From positions 1-43,281 of IMG/VR virus record IMGVR_UViG_3300028920_000128: a stretch of DNA of 43,281 nucleotides. One strand, given 5' to 3'. This document shows, piece by piece, positions 13,812 to 23,512 of this stretch. Made by a program: the position numbers and the translations under genes. Positions within the stretch are counted from its first letter, which is position 1. The number at the start of each line of letters is the position of its first letter. The notes beneath the pieces were generated by a model. It was not told the origin of the DNA. It worked only from the letters and a program-made list of their open reading frames with translations, and did no database searches. The DNA is from a virus.

Positions 13812-16800
13812 TCGCTATTTCGTAGGTGACACAGACAGCGACTGGAACGACGCAAGCAACTGGGCAGCTACTTCCGGTGGAGCAGGTGGCGCAGGGGTTC
13901 CTGGATCTGGTGATGTGGCTATATTTGACGGCAACTCTCCTGATTGCACATTAGATATGTCTACTACAGTTAGCAAGGTTGATATTCAGTCAGGCTTCTC
14001 TAATACATTGGATATGTCCACATATAATCTCACGTGTGGAGGTTCAGACGCTTTCAGTATAGCAGCTGGTACTTTTACTGGTGGTGCAGGTCAGTTTTAC
14101 ACCAGAGGGACTGTATCAATGACAGGTGGGACTTTCAATGCCCCATCTGGTACATGGGTGCATTATCCGCCTAACGGAGTTGCAGGTTACATTACTTTTA
14201 ATGGTGTGACGTTTAATCATCAAAACGGATTGGTAATATTTGACGCTTACTACGGATTTTCAATAAACAAGTATATCACATTTACAACCTCAGTCACCTT
14301 TCATCAGTTGCACTTTTCAGGCCATGTCGTTACTGGTGGCTATACGTATGGGATCAAATGGCAATTCAGTGGTACATCCTGTATTGTAGAAGACAAGCTG
14401 ATGATTAAGTCACGAAATACTCCTCAGACAGAGGGAAGTGCAAGTATAAATAATGGCACGATATATCTCAGAGGTGATTTAGAGACAGGTCTGTACTCAT
14501 GGGAAGGTTCAGGAGTTATAGAAGTGGATGGGGCAAGTGAAGATCAGGAGTATATAACCAATAATGACGGTACCTTCAACGCAGGACGCATCCATGTTAA
14601 CAAGGCTTCTGGAAAATTCAAACCTGCTTCTGGCACTACGATATTCAGGTGTTCTACTTTCCAGCTTACATCAGGTGAGTTTGAGGAACCTACAGGAACC
14701 TTTGAGGTTTATCACGATTATACTAGATACAGTGCAGTACTTAACTTGTTTGACATTGACGGTGGCACGTACACGCAGGCATGTTCATACCGAAGGATAC
14801 GCGCTCGTCACCCTAACTCAGGTGTCTCTTACAGCATATCTCCCGAAGGTATGACATTTGACCATCTTGTCCTCGGTGGTAGTGGTCGATACGACTATAG
14901 TGGTTGCACAATAACTGTTACTGGAAGCAATAAAACAGCTACAGTTACAGGAGATTTTACCTTCTTGCGTATAGGTGGAGGTAGTGGCTACCCCTCACTG
15001 AATTCAGGGACAATTTACTGTCAGGGGGATGTCACGGTTGAAAACTGTGACCCGACAGATGGTAGTGGCATTATTGAGTTCTCTGGATCAGAAGCTACAC
15101 AAGAATTAAGCCTGACTGGATACCATGGTATTGCAAAGTTCATTGTTAATAAGTCAAGTGGCTCAGTGATCCCGTCAGGTACAATAACGTTCTATGATGA
15201 ATTGGAAGTTCAGTCAGGTACTTTTGATTTCAATGATGAGAATGCAGGCTTCAGTAGTTGCACTTTAGATCAGCAGGGTGGTATTATAAATTGTGGTAGT
15301 GGAACTATCTCACTCACTAATTCTAACTTTACTAAATCTGGTGGAACATTTAATGCAGAGACATCCTTCTTCGACTTTTATAGAAGCAGTAGTGGAACTA
15401 ACAATATAAGTGGGAGTCCGACTTTCTATGACTTGAAATTAAGAGGTGCTACAAGTGGCGGCTTCACAGAAATCTTTGACTTGCAGAGTGGTACGGTTAC
15501 AGTAAGCAATGAGTTCAGCTATTACTCCAAAGATGCTGCAGGATGGTATCTCCGTATTATAAATGGAACTATCGAGTGCAAGGGTGATGTCACCAACCTG
15601 AACCCCGGAAGGAAGCTGTATGGTTCATCTGCCACTCTAAAGATAAACGGTACGGGTTCACAGACTGTCAAAGACCTTGACCTCAATGGTGTAAACATAG
15701 TTTTAGATAACAGTGATATATTGTTGACAGGAACACCTGTTTTTACGAGTTGCGCATCTATTCAAGTACTCCAAGTGTTTGACCCTGGTACAAGTTCGCT
15801 TACTGTTTACTTGTATGGGCATGGGGATTCTACTTTCTCAGGAGTAGACTTTAACTTATATAACCTGAGTCTTAATCATGGAGCCTCAACAGGGAGTAAT
15901 GTAATAGATCTGGGTGGCAATACGATCACGGTTCTGAATAATTGCTCTTCTCATCTAAATGGAGGTTGGTCATGTTATTACAATAATGGTACTATTGATG
16001 TTAAGGGTGATCTTGCTGTAACCGTAGGAGACAACCTTGTCAGCTCAAGTAGCACTGGGCTATTCAAGATGTCTGGTTCTGCTGATGCGAACCTGTCTGG
16101 TGTTATCACAGCTAAGTTCTTCAATCTTGAGATTGCGAAAGATGCTGGTAAGACAGTAACGCTTACAAGCGACTTCGGCATTGCTCTCTCAGGAAAGTAC
16201 CTGATTGTAACGTCTGGCATCCTTGACCTTGCAGGATACAATCTAACGGTCAATGGGGCATTGACTATCGGTGCTTCTGGTAAGCTCAAACTACACGGTG
16301 ATGAAACGATCTCAAAGGGTAGCATATCCAGCAGCGGAACCGTAGAATTCTATGACAGCGGGTCAACTGCTGATGTGGGAGCCCTGACAAATGACTTTGT
16401 AAACCTGATCCTCGGTGAAGGCAAGACTCACGTATTCAACTCAGGCACAGCATACACCATATCTGGATTGTGGTCAGCCCTCGGCACTAAGGCATCACGA
16501 ACAGTTATTAAGGCAAGTACACCAGGGACGCAGTTCACCATCGACACGCTTGGATCTTCCGACTTCACAAATAATATTGTCGTATATGATTGTGACGCAT
16601 CCGCTGTAGATACAATATCTGCGATTGGGTCTGTCGGACCTGGCCTAAATAACATTAACTGGTATTTCGGCGCTACAACGTGGACGGTGTCCAAGACAGA
16701 TCCTACAGCAATGTTCAGCAGCCTTGTTGCTCCGGCTATTATTCTTGACGGCATAGATCTTGAATCCAATGAGATTACGATTGAGTTTCTTGATACAGAG

Positions 16801-17835
16801 ACCTACGAGGACAGCCTTGTATACTTCAACACGACTGCATCCACTGGTGGTCTCCTCAAGATACAGGGCAAGCACACAGCTGGCGAAGAAGAACGCACCG
16901 TCCTCAAGAACACCGACCTCGATCAATACATTCTCAAGATGAAAGGTCGCTTTGAACTAGCAGACCTTGACTTTGATACTACCATAGACACACAGAATGA
17001 TTATGGGTGTGTATATGTGGACGCTCCTAACTGCACCTATGCAAGCATTCATCATTGTCGGTTTTATGGCAATGGCAGATACTGGTATCAAGCCTCCCCT
17101 TACCAGGAGTGGGGCAACTACGGCATTCACTTTGCAGCAGGGCCGGACGCGAGTTCTGAGAAGTATGTCTATAACAACCTGTTTCGTCGCTTTGGATACT
17201 ATGCGATACAGTGGATACACGCGGCCAAGACAGAGGTATACAACAACACTTTTGTTAAGTGTCAGGAAGTATTTATCTGGTGGCTAACGCTTGACGAGAA
17301 TGCGAAGGTATGGAACAATATCTTTGTTGTCGATGCCTCGTATGCCGTTGACTGTAACCAGTTCACTGTTTTCCAGATGCCTTCCAATCCTGACCCAGCC
17401 GACATAGGGTTTCTTGACTACAACCTATATCAGTTCCTTAACAGAGGACTGGCTGTAAATATGAAGTTGTGGGTAGGTAGCAACTGGAGTGCAGGATACG
17501 ATGATTTAGCCACTTTCCAGGCAGCGTTCCCGACTCTCGAAATACACAGCATTGAGGCTGATCCTAAGTTTAGAGAATATTGTGTGGATTATCATATAGA
17601 CGACGTGACATCCCCGGCCATGGATTCAGCATTTCTCCTGGCTCCCATAGACGATAACGACCGTCGGTCCAGAGGGTATCCGGATCGAGGCTGCTATGAT
17701 CAAGGAAGGGGGAAGTCGAGCCCTCAGTGGGACGAAATGCAAAACGCAACAGTGTGGATGGAGATCGAGGATACCAGGGATTCCGGCGATGTTAGAAACG
17801 TAAGAATAACCGCTGATTATGCGAGACTACTATGA
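13804..17835 (+). CDS. giant beta-helical tail spike or fibre protein
   Basis: A 1343-residue product from a TTG start at 13804, behind AGGAGTAGA. The N-terminal motif DWNDASNWA...SGDVAIFDG is typical of secreted and phage beta-helix proteins. The body is a long run of short strands with Ser/Gly/Thr turns. Four internal repeats are marked by NGTI/SGTI-xxx-GD near residues 216, 399, 586 and 727 (about 140-187 residues apart). The C-terminal quarter (about 1050-1300) looks like a right-handed parallel beta-helix with YNNTFVKCQ and VWNNIFVVD rungs. Host receptor binding is the likely role; glycan cleavage is possible but no catalytic site was identified. The gene has no GGATCC site, unlike the rest of the genome. 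Confidence 0.8.
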   Translation: MADRYFVGDTDSDWNDASNWAATSGGAGGAGVPGSGDVAIFDGNSPDCTLDMSTTVSKVDIQSGFSNTLDMSTYNLTCGGSDAFSIAAGTFTGGAGQFYTRGTVSMTGGTFNAPSGTWVHYPPNGVAGYITFNGVTFNHQNGLVIFDAYYGFSINKYITFTTSVTFHQLHFSGHVVTGGYTYGIKWQFSGTSCIVEDKLMIKSRNTPQTEGSASINNGTIYLRGDLETGLYSWEGSGVIEVDGASEDQEYITNNDGTFNAGRIHVNKASGKFKPASGTTIFRCSTFQLTSGEFEEPTGTFEVYHDYTRYSAVLNLFDIDGGTYTQACSYRRIRARHPNSGVSYSISPEGMTFDHLVLGGSGRYDYSGCTITVTGSNKTATVTGDFTFLRIGGGSGYPSLNSGTIYCQGDVTVENCDPTDGSGIIEFSGSEATQELSLTGYHGIAKFIVNKSSGSVIPSGTITFYDELEVQSGTFDFNDENAGFSSCTLDQQGGIINCGSGTISLTNSNFTKSGGTFNAETSFFDFYRSSSGTNNISGSPTFYDLKLRGATSGGFTEIFDLQSGTVTVSNEFSYYSKDAAGWYLRIINGTIECKGDVTNLNPGRKLYGSSATLKINGTGSQTVKDLDLNGVNIVLDNSDILLTGTPVFTSCASIQVLQVFDPGTSSLTVYLYGHGDSTFSGVDFNLYNLSLNHGASTGSNVIDLGGNTITVLNNCSSHLNGGWSCYYNNGTIDVKGDLAVTVGDNLVSSSSTGLFKMSGSADANLSGVITAKFFNLEIAKDAGKTVTLTSDFGIALSGKYLIVTSGILDLAGYNLTVNGALTIGASGKLKLHGDETISKGSISSSGTVEFYDSGSTADVGALTNDFVNLILGEGKTHVFNSGTAYTISGLWSALGTKASRTVIKASTPGTQFTIDTLGSSDFTNNIVVYDCDASAVDTISAIGSVGPGLNNINWYFGATTWTVSKTDPTAMFSSLVAPAIILDGIDLESNEITIEFLDTETYEDSLVYFNTTASTGGLLKIQGKHTAGEEERTVLKNTDLDQYILKMKGRFELADLDFDTTIDTQNDYGCVYVDAPNCTYASIHHCRFYGNGRYWYQASPYQEWGNYGIHFAAGPDASSEKYVYNNLFRRFGYYAIQWIHAAKTEVYNNTFVKCQEVFIWWLTLDENAKVWNNIFVVDASYAVDCNQFTVFQMPSNPDPADIGFLDYNLYQFLNRGLAVNMKLWVGSNWSAGYDDLATFQAAFPTLEIHSIEADPKFREYCVDYHIDDVTSPAMDSAFLLAPIDDNDRRSRGYPDRGCYDQGRGKSSPQWDEMQNATVWMEIEDTRDSGDVRNVRITADYARLL

Positions 17836-18128
17836 CTTCAATACCGAGGCAAGAGTGCGAGGACAACCAGAGGAATATACACGGCAGGGTATCATTCTGG
17901 AGAAATATAGCTGGAGCTTTATTCGCGTTTATATTTGTAAACGGTACGATACTTTTCTTCTTTGTGTATACATACATGAATTCAATATCATCAGATGCTG
18001 ACAAGAAGTCTACTGATAACCGGATGGAAATCCGCTTGATCAGCAAAGATGTAGGATATATCAAGGAGAAGGTGGACAAGCAGGAGCAGGTCCAGCAACA
18101 GATACTTGACGAGGTGCGCAAGAAATGA
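17832..18128 (+). CDS. membrane protein with coiled coil (holin/spanin candidate)
   Basis: A 98-residue product that starts in an ATGA overlap with the spike gene. Residues about 24-48 form one strong transmembrane span (IAGALFAFIFVNGTILFFFVYTY, aromatic-rich), followed by a coiled coil (DVGYIKEKVDKQEQVQQQILDEV). Architecture and length resemble small phage lysis proteins such as inner-membrane spanins or single-span holins. A second single-span protein is at 12416-12775. No endolysin neighbour is visible. Confidence 0.65.
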   Translation: MTSIPRQECEDNQRNIHGRVSFWRNIAGALFAFIFVNGTILFFFVYTYMNSISSDADKKSTDNRMEIRLISKDVGYIKEKVDKQEQVQQQILDEVRKK

Positions 18129-19765
18129 AACAGCGGCAATCGTTTGTTATAAATTCTTTTTCTGGCTTGAACCAGGGATCTCTTACACGGGGAACTCCTG
18201 GCGCATTTATCGACGGACAAAACTTTCTTGTATCCGATGACGGATACCTTCGTAAGTCGTTTGGCACCAGAAAGACCTTTGAGGGGCATGGCCTGGATGG
18301 TATTTTCTCCCTGTTTGTGAATGACGAGGAGGCACTGCGCGTTTTTGCGGCTGGCCTGGATTCGGGCGGCGATGTAAAATTGAAGATGAATGCGGGCGGA
18401 TCGTGGCAGGAGGTTACTCTTGCGTCAACGATGGCAGCCCTTTCAGAAAGCTCTATGTGGTGGATCTCTTATAAGCAAGATGCCTATTTTTTCAACAAGG
18501 TTATATCCGGGTATTATGATTCATCTGTCGGATCTGTTGTTGATCTTGATGAAGAAAACAAAGCATGGTTTCTTTCAGAGGGTGGAGTCGAAAGTAATTA
18601 TATCCCGATACGTGGATTCTCTCCAGTAATTCACTTCAACGCATTGTGGCTGGCCGGCGTGGGGGAGATGCGAAATGCTGTCCTTTTTTCTCAGAATTTC
18701 AAGAATATTTTTTATGACATATACACTGGCAATTTGCCTGCTCTTAATTTTGTGTCAGTTGGGGGCGATGATAGCTCGTCGGGTGCAACAGAGGATGAAA
18801 TAACCGGTATTGCAGAGTGGGGATCCGATTTATTTGTGGGGAAAAACAGGTCTATTCACAGGATCGTTGGTACTGGATCGGATCAATATAAGGCGATACC
18901 GATAAATGCTGATGTCGGGGTCGGATATGGCGGATCCATGCAACATACAAGGGCTGGGATTATATGGCTTGAGGATAGAGAGAACGGGTTCTGGTTATAC
19001 AATGGGCAACTCCAGAACATAAGCAAGGCAAAGATAGACGGATTTGTCGGAGAGATAGATTCTGACGGGTTTATATCTTCTGGTGTGTTCCGGGGCAGAT
19101 ATTATTATTTGAGCATCAACGCCAGCACTACCCTTGTCTATGATACAGAAATGCAATCATGGAGCAAAGAGGATGTCTCTTACGGAGGATTTGCAAGATA
19201 CGGAGTAAATCGCAAGAAGTTTGTTGCCGCACATAACGAGTACTCGACAGCAGTCACTCAGGTTATAGATCCAGCAAGGCCAGCTGACTACCAGGATATA
19301 TTAAAGAAAGAGTATGTAGGGTGTGACATTGTTGAGTTCTTGACAGACAGCGGGGCGAGGAAGCTGGAAGATGATGGGAGCGGGGGTGAGGAGTTAAGTT
19401 TCAGCGCCCAGACGCCATTCTTTTTCATGGAAGCCCCGACCTCCATGAAAACCTTTTATGAGTGTATCGTTATGTATAGCAGCGCCCAGCCTGAGCTTTT
19501 GGTTGATCTTGATATAGACGGAAAGCGGTTCTATCGTGACTTGAAAATAAATGTTGATCCCAGGCCCAGGTTCGATCTATCTCATTATGGAGTTGATAGC
19601 TTTGAGAATATACCATTTTATACCGGGAAGCTATTACTGCCATGGGAAGCCACGGGGTATTCAATGTCTCTTATATTCAAGGAGTCTTCTAAATTCAACT
19701 TGAAGATCCACAACATTATAATATATTATCTGGTTAAAGGACGATACTCAGAGGAGAAAGAATAA
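18125..19765 (+). CDS. tail nozzle/stabilisation-like structural protein
   Basis: A 546-residue product starting in the ATGA overlap. The N-terminus (SFSGLNQGSLTRGTPGAFIDGQNFLVSDDGYLRKSFG, interrupted here only by reading) matches the opening common to podovirus tail nozzle and DNA-stabilisation proteins: early Gly-Leu-Asn, a conserved Gln-Asn, then a Leu-Arg-x-x-x-Gly pattern. The remainder is beta-strand rich with repeating Trp/Tyr-Asp blades, consistent with a beta-propeller. It probably forms the short tail tube end that retains DNA. Confidence 0.65.
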   Translation: MKQRQSFVINSFSGLNQGSLTRGTPGAFIDGQNFLVSDDGYLRKSFGTRKTFEGHGLDGIFSLFVNDEEALRVFAAGLDSGGDVKLKMNAGGSWQEVTLASTMAALSESSMWWISYKQDAYFFNKVISGYYDSSVGSVVDLDEENKAWFLSEGGVESNYIPIRGFSPVIHFNALWLAGVGEMRNAVLFSQNFKNIFYDIYTGNLPALNFVSVGGDDSSSGATEDEITGIAEWGSDLFVGKNRSIHRIVGTGSDQYKAIPINADVGVGYGGSMQHTRAGIIWLEDRENGFWLYNGQLQNISKAKIDGFVGEIDSDGFISSGVFRGRYYYLSINASTTLVYDTEMQSWSKEDVSYGGFARYGVNRKKFVAAHNEYSTAVTQVIDPARPADYQDILKKEYVGCDIVEFLTDSGARKLEDDGSGGEELSFSAQTPFFFMEAPTSMKTFYECIVMYSSAQPELLVDLDIDGKRFYRDLKINVDPRPRFDLSHYGVDSFENIPFYTGKLLLPWEATGYSMSLIFKESSKFNLKIHNIIIYYLVKGRYSEEKE

Positions 19766-20595
19766 TGCCACAGATACAGCAAATAAACCCGCTTGTCAAT
19801 AAAGAAGTGATTAGCGCAGCGCAGCTCCAGAAGGATCTGAACCAGCTTTTTACTACAGTAAACAGGTTGGACAAGGACAATCTTTATGCCCCTGGTGGTG
19901 TTTTTGATTTCGGTGGTATTTTTCTTGATGGTGTGAGTGAGATACAAACCGACCTTGGAGATCCAGGGGATGAAAACAAGGCTGTAAATAAGAGCTATCT
20001 GGAAGGTCAGATAGACAATGTTTTCCCGTCTGGCGACGGCGACTGGCATAAGCATAGCAACAAGTCTGTTTTGGATGCTATTACAGATGCAGGATCCGGC
20101 AGCATTATAACTATCGGGGAGCGCAGTCGGCTACCGTCGCAGGACCAGAAGGATGCGCTTGATAATGCAAATTCTCCGAACGCGGCTAATCCTATTGCCA
20201 CTATGGCTGATGTTCCAGGGGCCGTCACTCCATATCAGGATTCAGCTGACCTGATAGGCGCAAGCACGTTCTCGGTGCCTACAGGGACAAAGGTTGTATG
20301 TGGTGATTTCTCTATAGTGACCCCTACTCAGAGCGCTGTTGCTCGATGCGTTATTGATATGACTACTGGTCTTGTACGTGTAATGACAGATGCTACGCAG
20401 GTTGGGCAAGTAGTAGACGGCAGCGCAACAATGGTAGCAGGTTCCGGTACATACGTATTTCCTTTGGGTTTTTCCACTACAGTCGGGATTGTGTACTTCG
20501 GTTTCCAGATGGCTGCTGGAGGTACAAGCATTACTTGGTACGGCGTTTCGCATGGAACTTCAAACGCTACAGGTATGTTTACTTTTCACGGATAA
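19765..20595 (+). CDS. tail fibre/spike-type structural protein
   Basis: A 276-residue product whose ATG shares a base with the previous stop (TAATG). The N-terminal 60 residues are helical and hydrophilic. A DWHKHSNKSVLDAI segment (about residue 92) and LPSQDQKDALDNA follow; this H-K-H-x-N motif is common in phage fibre neck regions. The C-terminal 100 residues are Gly/Ser/Thr-rich beta (SGTYVFPLGFSTTVGI...), like a receptor-binding tip. It is probably a second adhesin or a spike stem. Confidence 0.6.
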   Translation: MPQIQQINPLVNKEVISAAQLQKDLNQLFTTVNRLDKDNLYAPGGVFDFGGIFLDGVSEIQTDLGDPGDENKAVNKSYLEGQIDNVFPSGDGDWHKHSNKSVLDAITDAGSGSIITIGERSRLPSQDQKDALDNANSPNAANPIATMADVPGAVTPYQDSADLIGASTFSVPTGTKVVCGDFSIVTPTQSAVARCVIDMTTGLVRVMTDATQVGQVVDGSATMVAGSGTYVFPLGFSTTVGIVYFGFQMAAGGTSITWYGVSHGTSNATGMFTFHG

Positions 20596-20598
20596 ACT

Positions 20599-21186
20599 AT
20601 GCCAACACCAGCATATCCTCTATCGTCTGATCAGAATATCGAGTTTAATCTACGGGAGCTTTTTGACGAGGCCGAAAAGATCCAGCTGTATTCTAATCAG
20701 CGAGGGATGATTATTGACAATATCATGCTTAACGCGCTTGATGTATCGAAAGCAGGATCCATCCCAGCTCACGCTATTGTCAGCGGCGCAGTAGATTCAT
20801 TTCAAGATGAAACAGGCATTGACTTGACAGCCAGCAGTGAGGAGTTATACAACGCTGTAGATAAATACTACACTCCGACTGGAGCCATGGTGCTTGTATC
20901 AAAGGCGTTCGATATAATTGGATCTCCAGACAGAGCGAGACTTGTCATTAAGGAAATGGACGCCGACCCTGTAACCATTAACACAGACTTAAAGGCTTAT
21001 GTCAGCAGGGACGGCGGCGCTAATTGGAACCAGGTAAATCTCCTCGATGTTGCGGAATATAACGGCATGAGAATATTAAGCGGCGAGTCAGAAGTATCCG
21101 GATCTTTTGTTTCTATGAAATGGAAGATTGAAACGTATAATGGTAAGAGCCTGTCCATCCACGGCACAGGGATAACATGGTCATAA
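20599..21186 (+). CDS. tail-associated structural protein (195 aa)
   Basis: A 195-residue product 3 bases after the preceding gene. The N-terminus is helical; from about residue 95 it is beta-rich, with a phrase often seen in phage fibre and tail proteins, LKAYVSRDGGANWNQVNL, followed by SGSFVSMKWKIETYNGKSL. The sandwich-like domain suggests glycan or virion contact. No enzyme motif is seen. Confidence 0.6.
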   Translation: MPTPAYPLSSDQNIEFNLRELFDEAEKIQLYSNQRGMIIDNIMLNALDVSKAGSIPAHAIVSGAVDSFQDETGIDLTASSEELYNAVDKYYTPTGAMVLVSKAFDIIGSPDRARLVIKEMDADPVTINTDLKAYVSRDGGANWNQVNLLDVAEYNGMRILSGESEVSGSFVSMKWKIETYNGKSLSIHGTGITWS

Positions 21187-21209
21187 TCTTTTATTAGAAA
21201 GGGCTTTTT

Positions 21210-21809
21210 ATGATATTGAAGGGTGAAAGCGTTTATCTTACATCTTATACGGACGAATCGCTTGGCCTGCTGTACGCATGGCACCAGGACGAGGATTTCG
21301 ACAAGATGATGAGCGACGAAGCCGGTCCAAAAAGTACGGATATGCTAAAGAAAATTTATGGTAATTTTATGTTCCCTTATGGCCGACTTTTTGTCGTGAC
21401 GGTAAGGCTGTCAGATCACTTGCCAGCAGATGAAATCAAGAGCATGGGGCCGATGTACGAGAGAAACCCAGATGCAAATATACCAGTCGGTGTTATAGCG
21501 CTCAAGGATATTAACATGAAGAACCGCCGGGCCGAGTTATATGGAGGCGTCGGATTAAGATCAATGAGGGGCAAGGGCTTTTCCAGGGATGCAATCAAAA
21601 CCTTGCTGGTATGGTCACAGGAGGAGTTAGGCTTGAGGCGAATTTATGCCGTAGTCAGAGAGGATAACAAGCTAAGTGCTAACACGCTTAAGAATTGCGG
21701 TTTTATAATGGAGACTTCAATGAAGGACTATCTTTATACTGGAAGAAAATTCATAAATGCCTCCCTGTTCGCTCATACCAAGAGGGTGCAGAGGAGTGAA
21801 GGGAGTTAA
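21210..21809 (+). CDS. GNAT-family N-acetyltransferase
   Basis: A 199-residue protein of the RimJ/RimL-like (Acetyltransf_3) kind. The acetyl-CoA pyrophosphate loop reads LRSMRGKGFSRDAI (R120-G-K-G123), the preceding strand is PVGVIALKDI (92-101), and the C-terminal motif is ANTLKNCGF (157-165). GNAT enzymes move acetyl from acetyl-CoA to an amine. The substrate cannot be told. It sits between tail and ejection-protein genes, a setting seen for GNATs in other podoviruses, so it could modify a virion or host protein. Confidence 0.85.
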   Translation: MILKGESVYLTSYTDESLGLLYAWHQDEDFDKMMSDEAGPKSTDMLKKIYGNFMFPYGRLFVVTVRLSDHLPADEIKSMGPMYERNPDANIPVGVIALKDINMKNRRAELYGGVGLRSMRGKGFSRDAIKTLLVWSQEELGLRRIYAVVREDNKLSANTLKNCGFIMETSMKDYLYTGRKFINASLFAHTKRVQRSEGS

Positions 21810-21811
21810 TT

Positions 21812-22564
21812 ATGGGAGCAACAGAAGCATTATTGGGTGTGGGAGCCGGTAGTCAGTTTATGGGATCCATGTTTGACATGTTCGGCGGAGGAAGCATGCC
21901 GACAGCCTTTATACCTCCAGAGGTCAGAGACGCTTTTATCGAGGGTTCATCCGCAGCCACCCAGGGTCTGTCAGCCATACCGCAGCTGGGTTTCGGTCCC
22001 GTCGGGGCGACATTCGCAGAATCTCAGGGACGCATTGAGGGCATGACTGCTCCAGAGCCGACTATCGACGCGGATCAGATGGCAATGGACATCGTGGCCG
22101 CAGCTCAGGAGATCGCAGCGCCGCAGGAGGCAAGGACGGCCAGGGAGTTTAGAGAGGCGTCTGGAGCTTTCGGCCCATCTACAGCCCTCAGTCAGGCCAG
22201 GGCCGGCCAGGTCGCTCAGGAGCAGAATATACAAGAAATGATGCTGTCGGAGCTTATGCCGCAGCTCAGGGCAGAGGAGTTCAACCAGGGACTACAGCAG
22301 CTTTCCGCAGCCCTGGGCCTGGAGGAAGCCATACAAAACACAGCCATGACACCGTTTCAGACAAGTACGGCAGCCAGGCAGGGATTTATCAATCAACTGA
22401 CCGGGGCCGGATCCGGATACGGACAGCCTCAGCAGATGCAGCAGGGCGTGACTCCGGCAGGTACGGTTTTTAATGCCATGGGCAACAACCTCACCCAGAT
22501 CCCCTTGACTCTCGGACTCTTTGACAGATACAGGAACAACGCTGCAAGTGGAGGGAAAAAATAA
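21812..22564 (+). CDS. internal virion (ejection) protein, small
   Basis: A 250-residue product with a Gly/Met-rich hydrophobic start (LLGVGAGSQFMGSMFDMFGGG), then long Ala/Glu/Gln helices (MDIVAAAQEIAAPQEARTA, MMLSELMPQLRAEEF) and a Gln/Gly-rich tail. This composition, and the position as first of three ejection-type genes, resemble podovirus internal proteins that leave the capsid with the DNA and line the channel across the envelope. Its TAA shares a base with the next ATG. Confidence 0.6.
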   Translation: MGATEALLGVGAGSQFMGSMFDMFGGGSMPTAFIPPEVRDAFIEGSSAATQGLSAIPQLGFGPVGATFAESQGRIEGMTAPEPTIDADQMAMDIVAAAQEIAAPQEARTAREFREASGAFGPSTALSQARAGQVAQEQNIQEMMLSELMPQLRAEEFNQGLQQLSAALGLEEAIQNTAMTPFQTSTAARQGFINQLTGAGSGYGQPQQMQQGVTPAGTVFNAMGNNLTQIPLTLGLFDRYRNNAASGGKK

Positions 22565-23508
22565 TGGCCCTTATACCACTGAACACAGCCCAAAGGGTAA
22601 CGCAGTCTCCCCTTGAAACGGTCAACGCTCGTCTTATGCAGCTTGTCGCCTTGAAGGAGCAGGAGGAGCAGCGCGTCCAGGCCGTAGCCATGGGCAGGCT
22701 TAAGGCAGACCTTATGAAAGCGCAGACGCAGGCAAACCAGGCCCTCGCAGCCCAGCGGAAGGCTAAGGCACTTGAGACTTTAAGCAAGGGACTGAACACA
22801 AACCCAGGCAAGGTCATTGAGAGTATAATGTCTACCGTGGCAACCAAGCTGAAATCGAACTTTGACGCGAACCTTAAAGGGAATTACGATCAGGCCATCA
22901 AGTCTGAAATGCAGGACGCGGCCCGCAACTTCCTGGCTGAGAACAACGCGTATCTGAGAGGTGTTGCTGATTCCATTCAGCTGGATCCCAGGCCAACCCT
23001 TAATGACTACACCGACAAGGAGCAAGCGTCACTGGCCAAGGCAGCTCTTGGCAATCGTATTATAGCAAGCAAGCTCCGGGACTACCAGCCACGTACAACC
23101 ATGGCTGGAGTACAGTCTGAACTTATAAAATCTATTGACGTCGAGAAGGCCAGGGATGACGTCTATAATTTTGTAATGAAGGAATACGGATCTATATTCT
23201 CCAGTGAAGACCAGAAACAAAAACTAAGGGATGCCCTTAACGCTGCAAGCGCAGCGGATCTGGCCAGCGCCAGCCCATCAGCCATCGGTAAGATGATCGG
23301 TACCGCGTTCACGAGCGGAGCTGTAGAGAAACCAGAGGGGAATTTGGAGAAGTTGAACGAACACGTATCCGGCCGCAGATTATCACCAGAAGAAAAGGGA
23401 GCGTATCTTGATTTGATGGTTAAGGATTTGGGGATGGATAGCCAGAAAGCAGCCGAGACCCTGATCGACATGATCCAGGGGAAATGGAAACCCAACATAA
23501 CAAGGTGA
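22564..23508 (+). CDS. internal virion (ejection) protein, middle
   Basis: A 314-residue product, almost wholly alpha-helical and rich in Ala, Gln and Lys (LKADLMKAQTQANQALAAQ). Long amphipathic helices without aromatic clusters are typical of internal core or ejection proteins. It is coupled to the preceding gene by TAATG and precedes the giant polyvalent protein by 4 bases, so the three are probably made in a fixed ratio. No family is recognised. Confidence 0.6.
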   Translation: MALIPLNTAQRVTQSPLETVNARLMQLVALKEQEEQRVQAVAMGRLKADLMKAQTQANQALAAQRKAKALETLSKGLNTNPGKVIESIMSTVATKLKSNFDANLKGNYDQAIKSEMQDAARNFLAENNAYLRGVADSIQLDPRPTLNDYTDKEQASLAKAALGNRIIASKLRDYQPRTTMAGVQSELIKSIDVEKARDDVYNFVMKEYGSIFSSEDQKQKLRDALNAASAADLASASPSAIGKMIGTAFTSGAVEKPEGNLEKLNEHVSGRRLSPEEKGAYLDLMVKDLGMDSQKAAETLIDMIQGKWKPNITR

Positions 23509-23512
23509 CATC

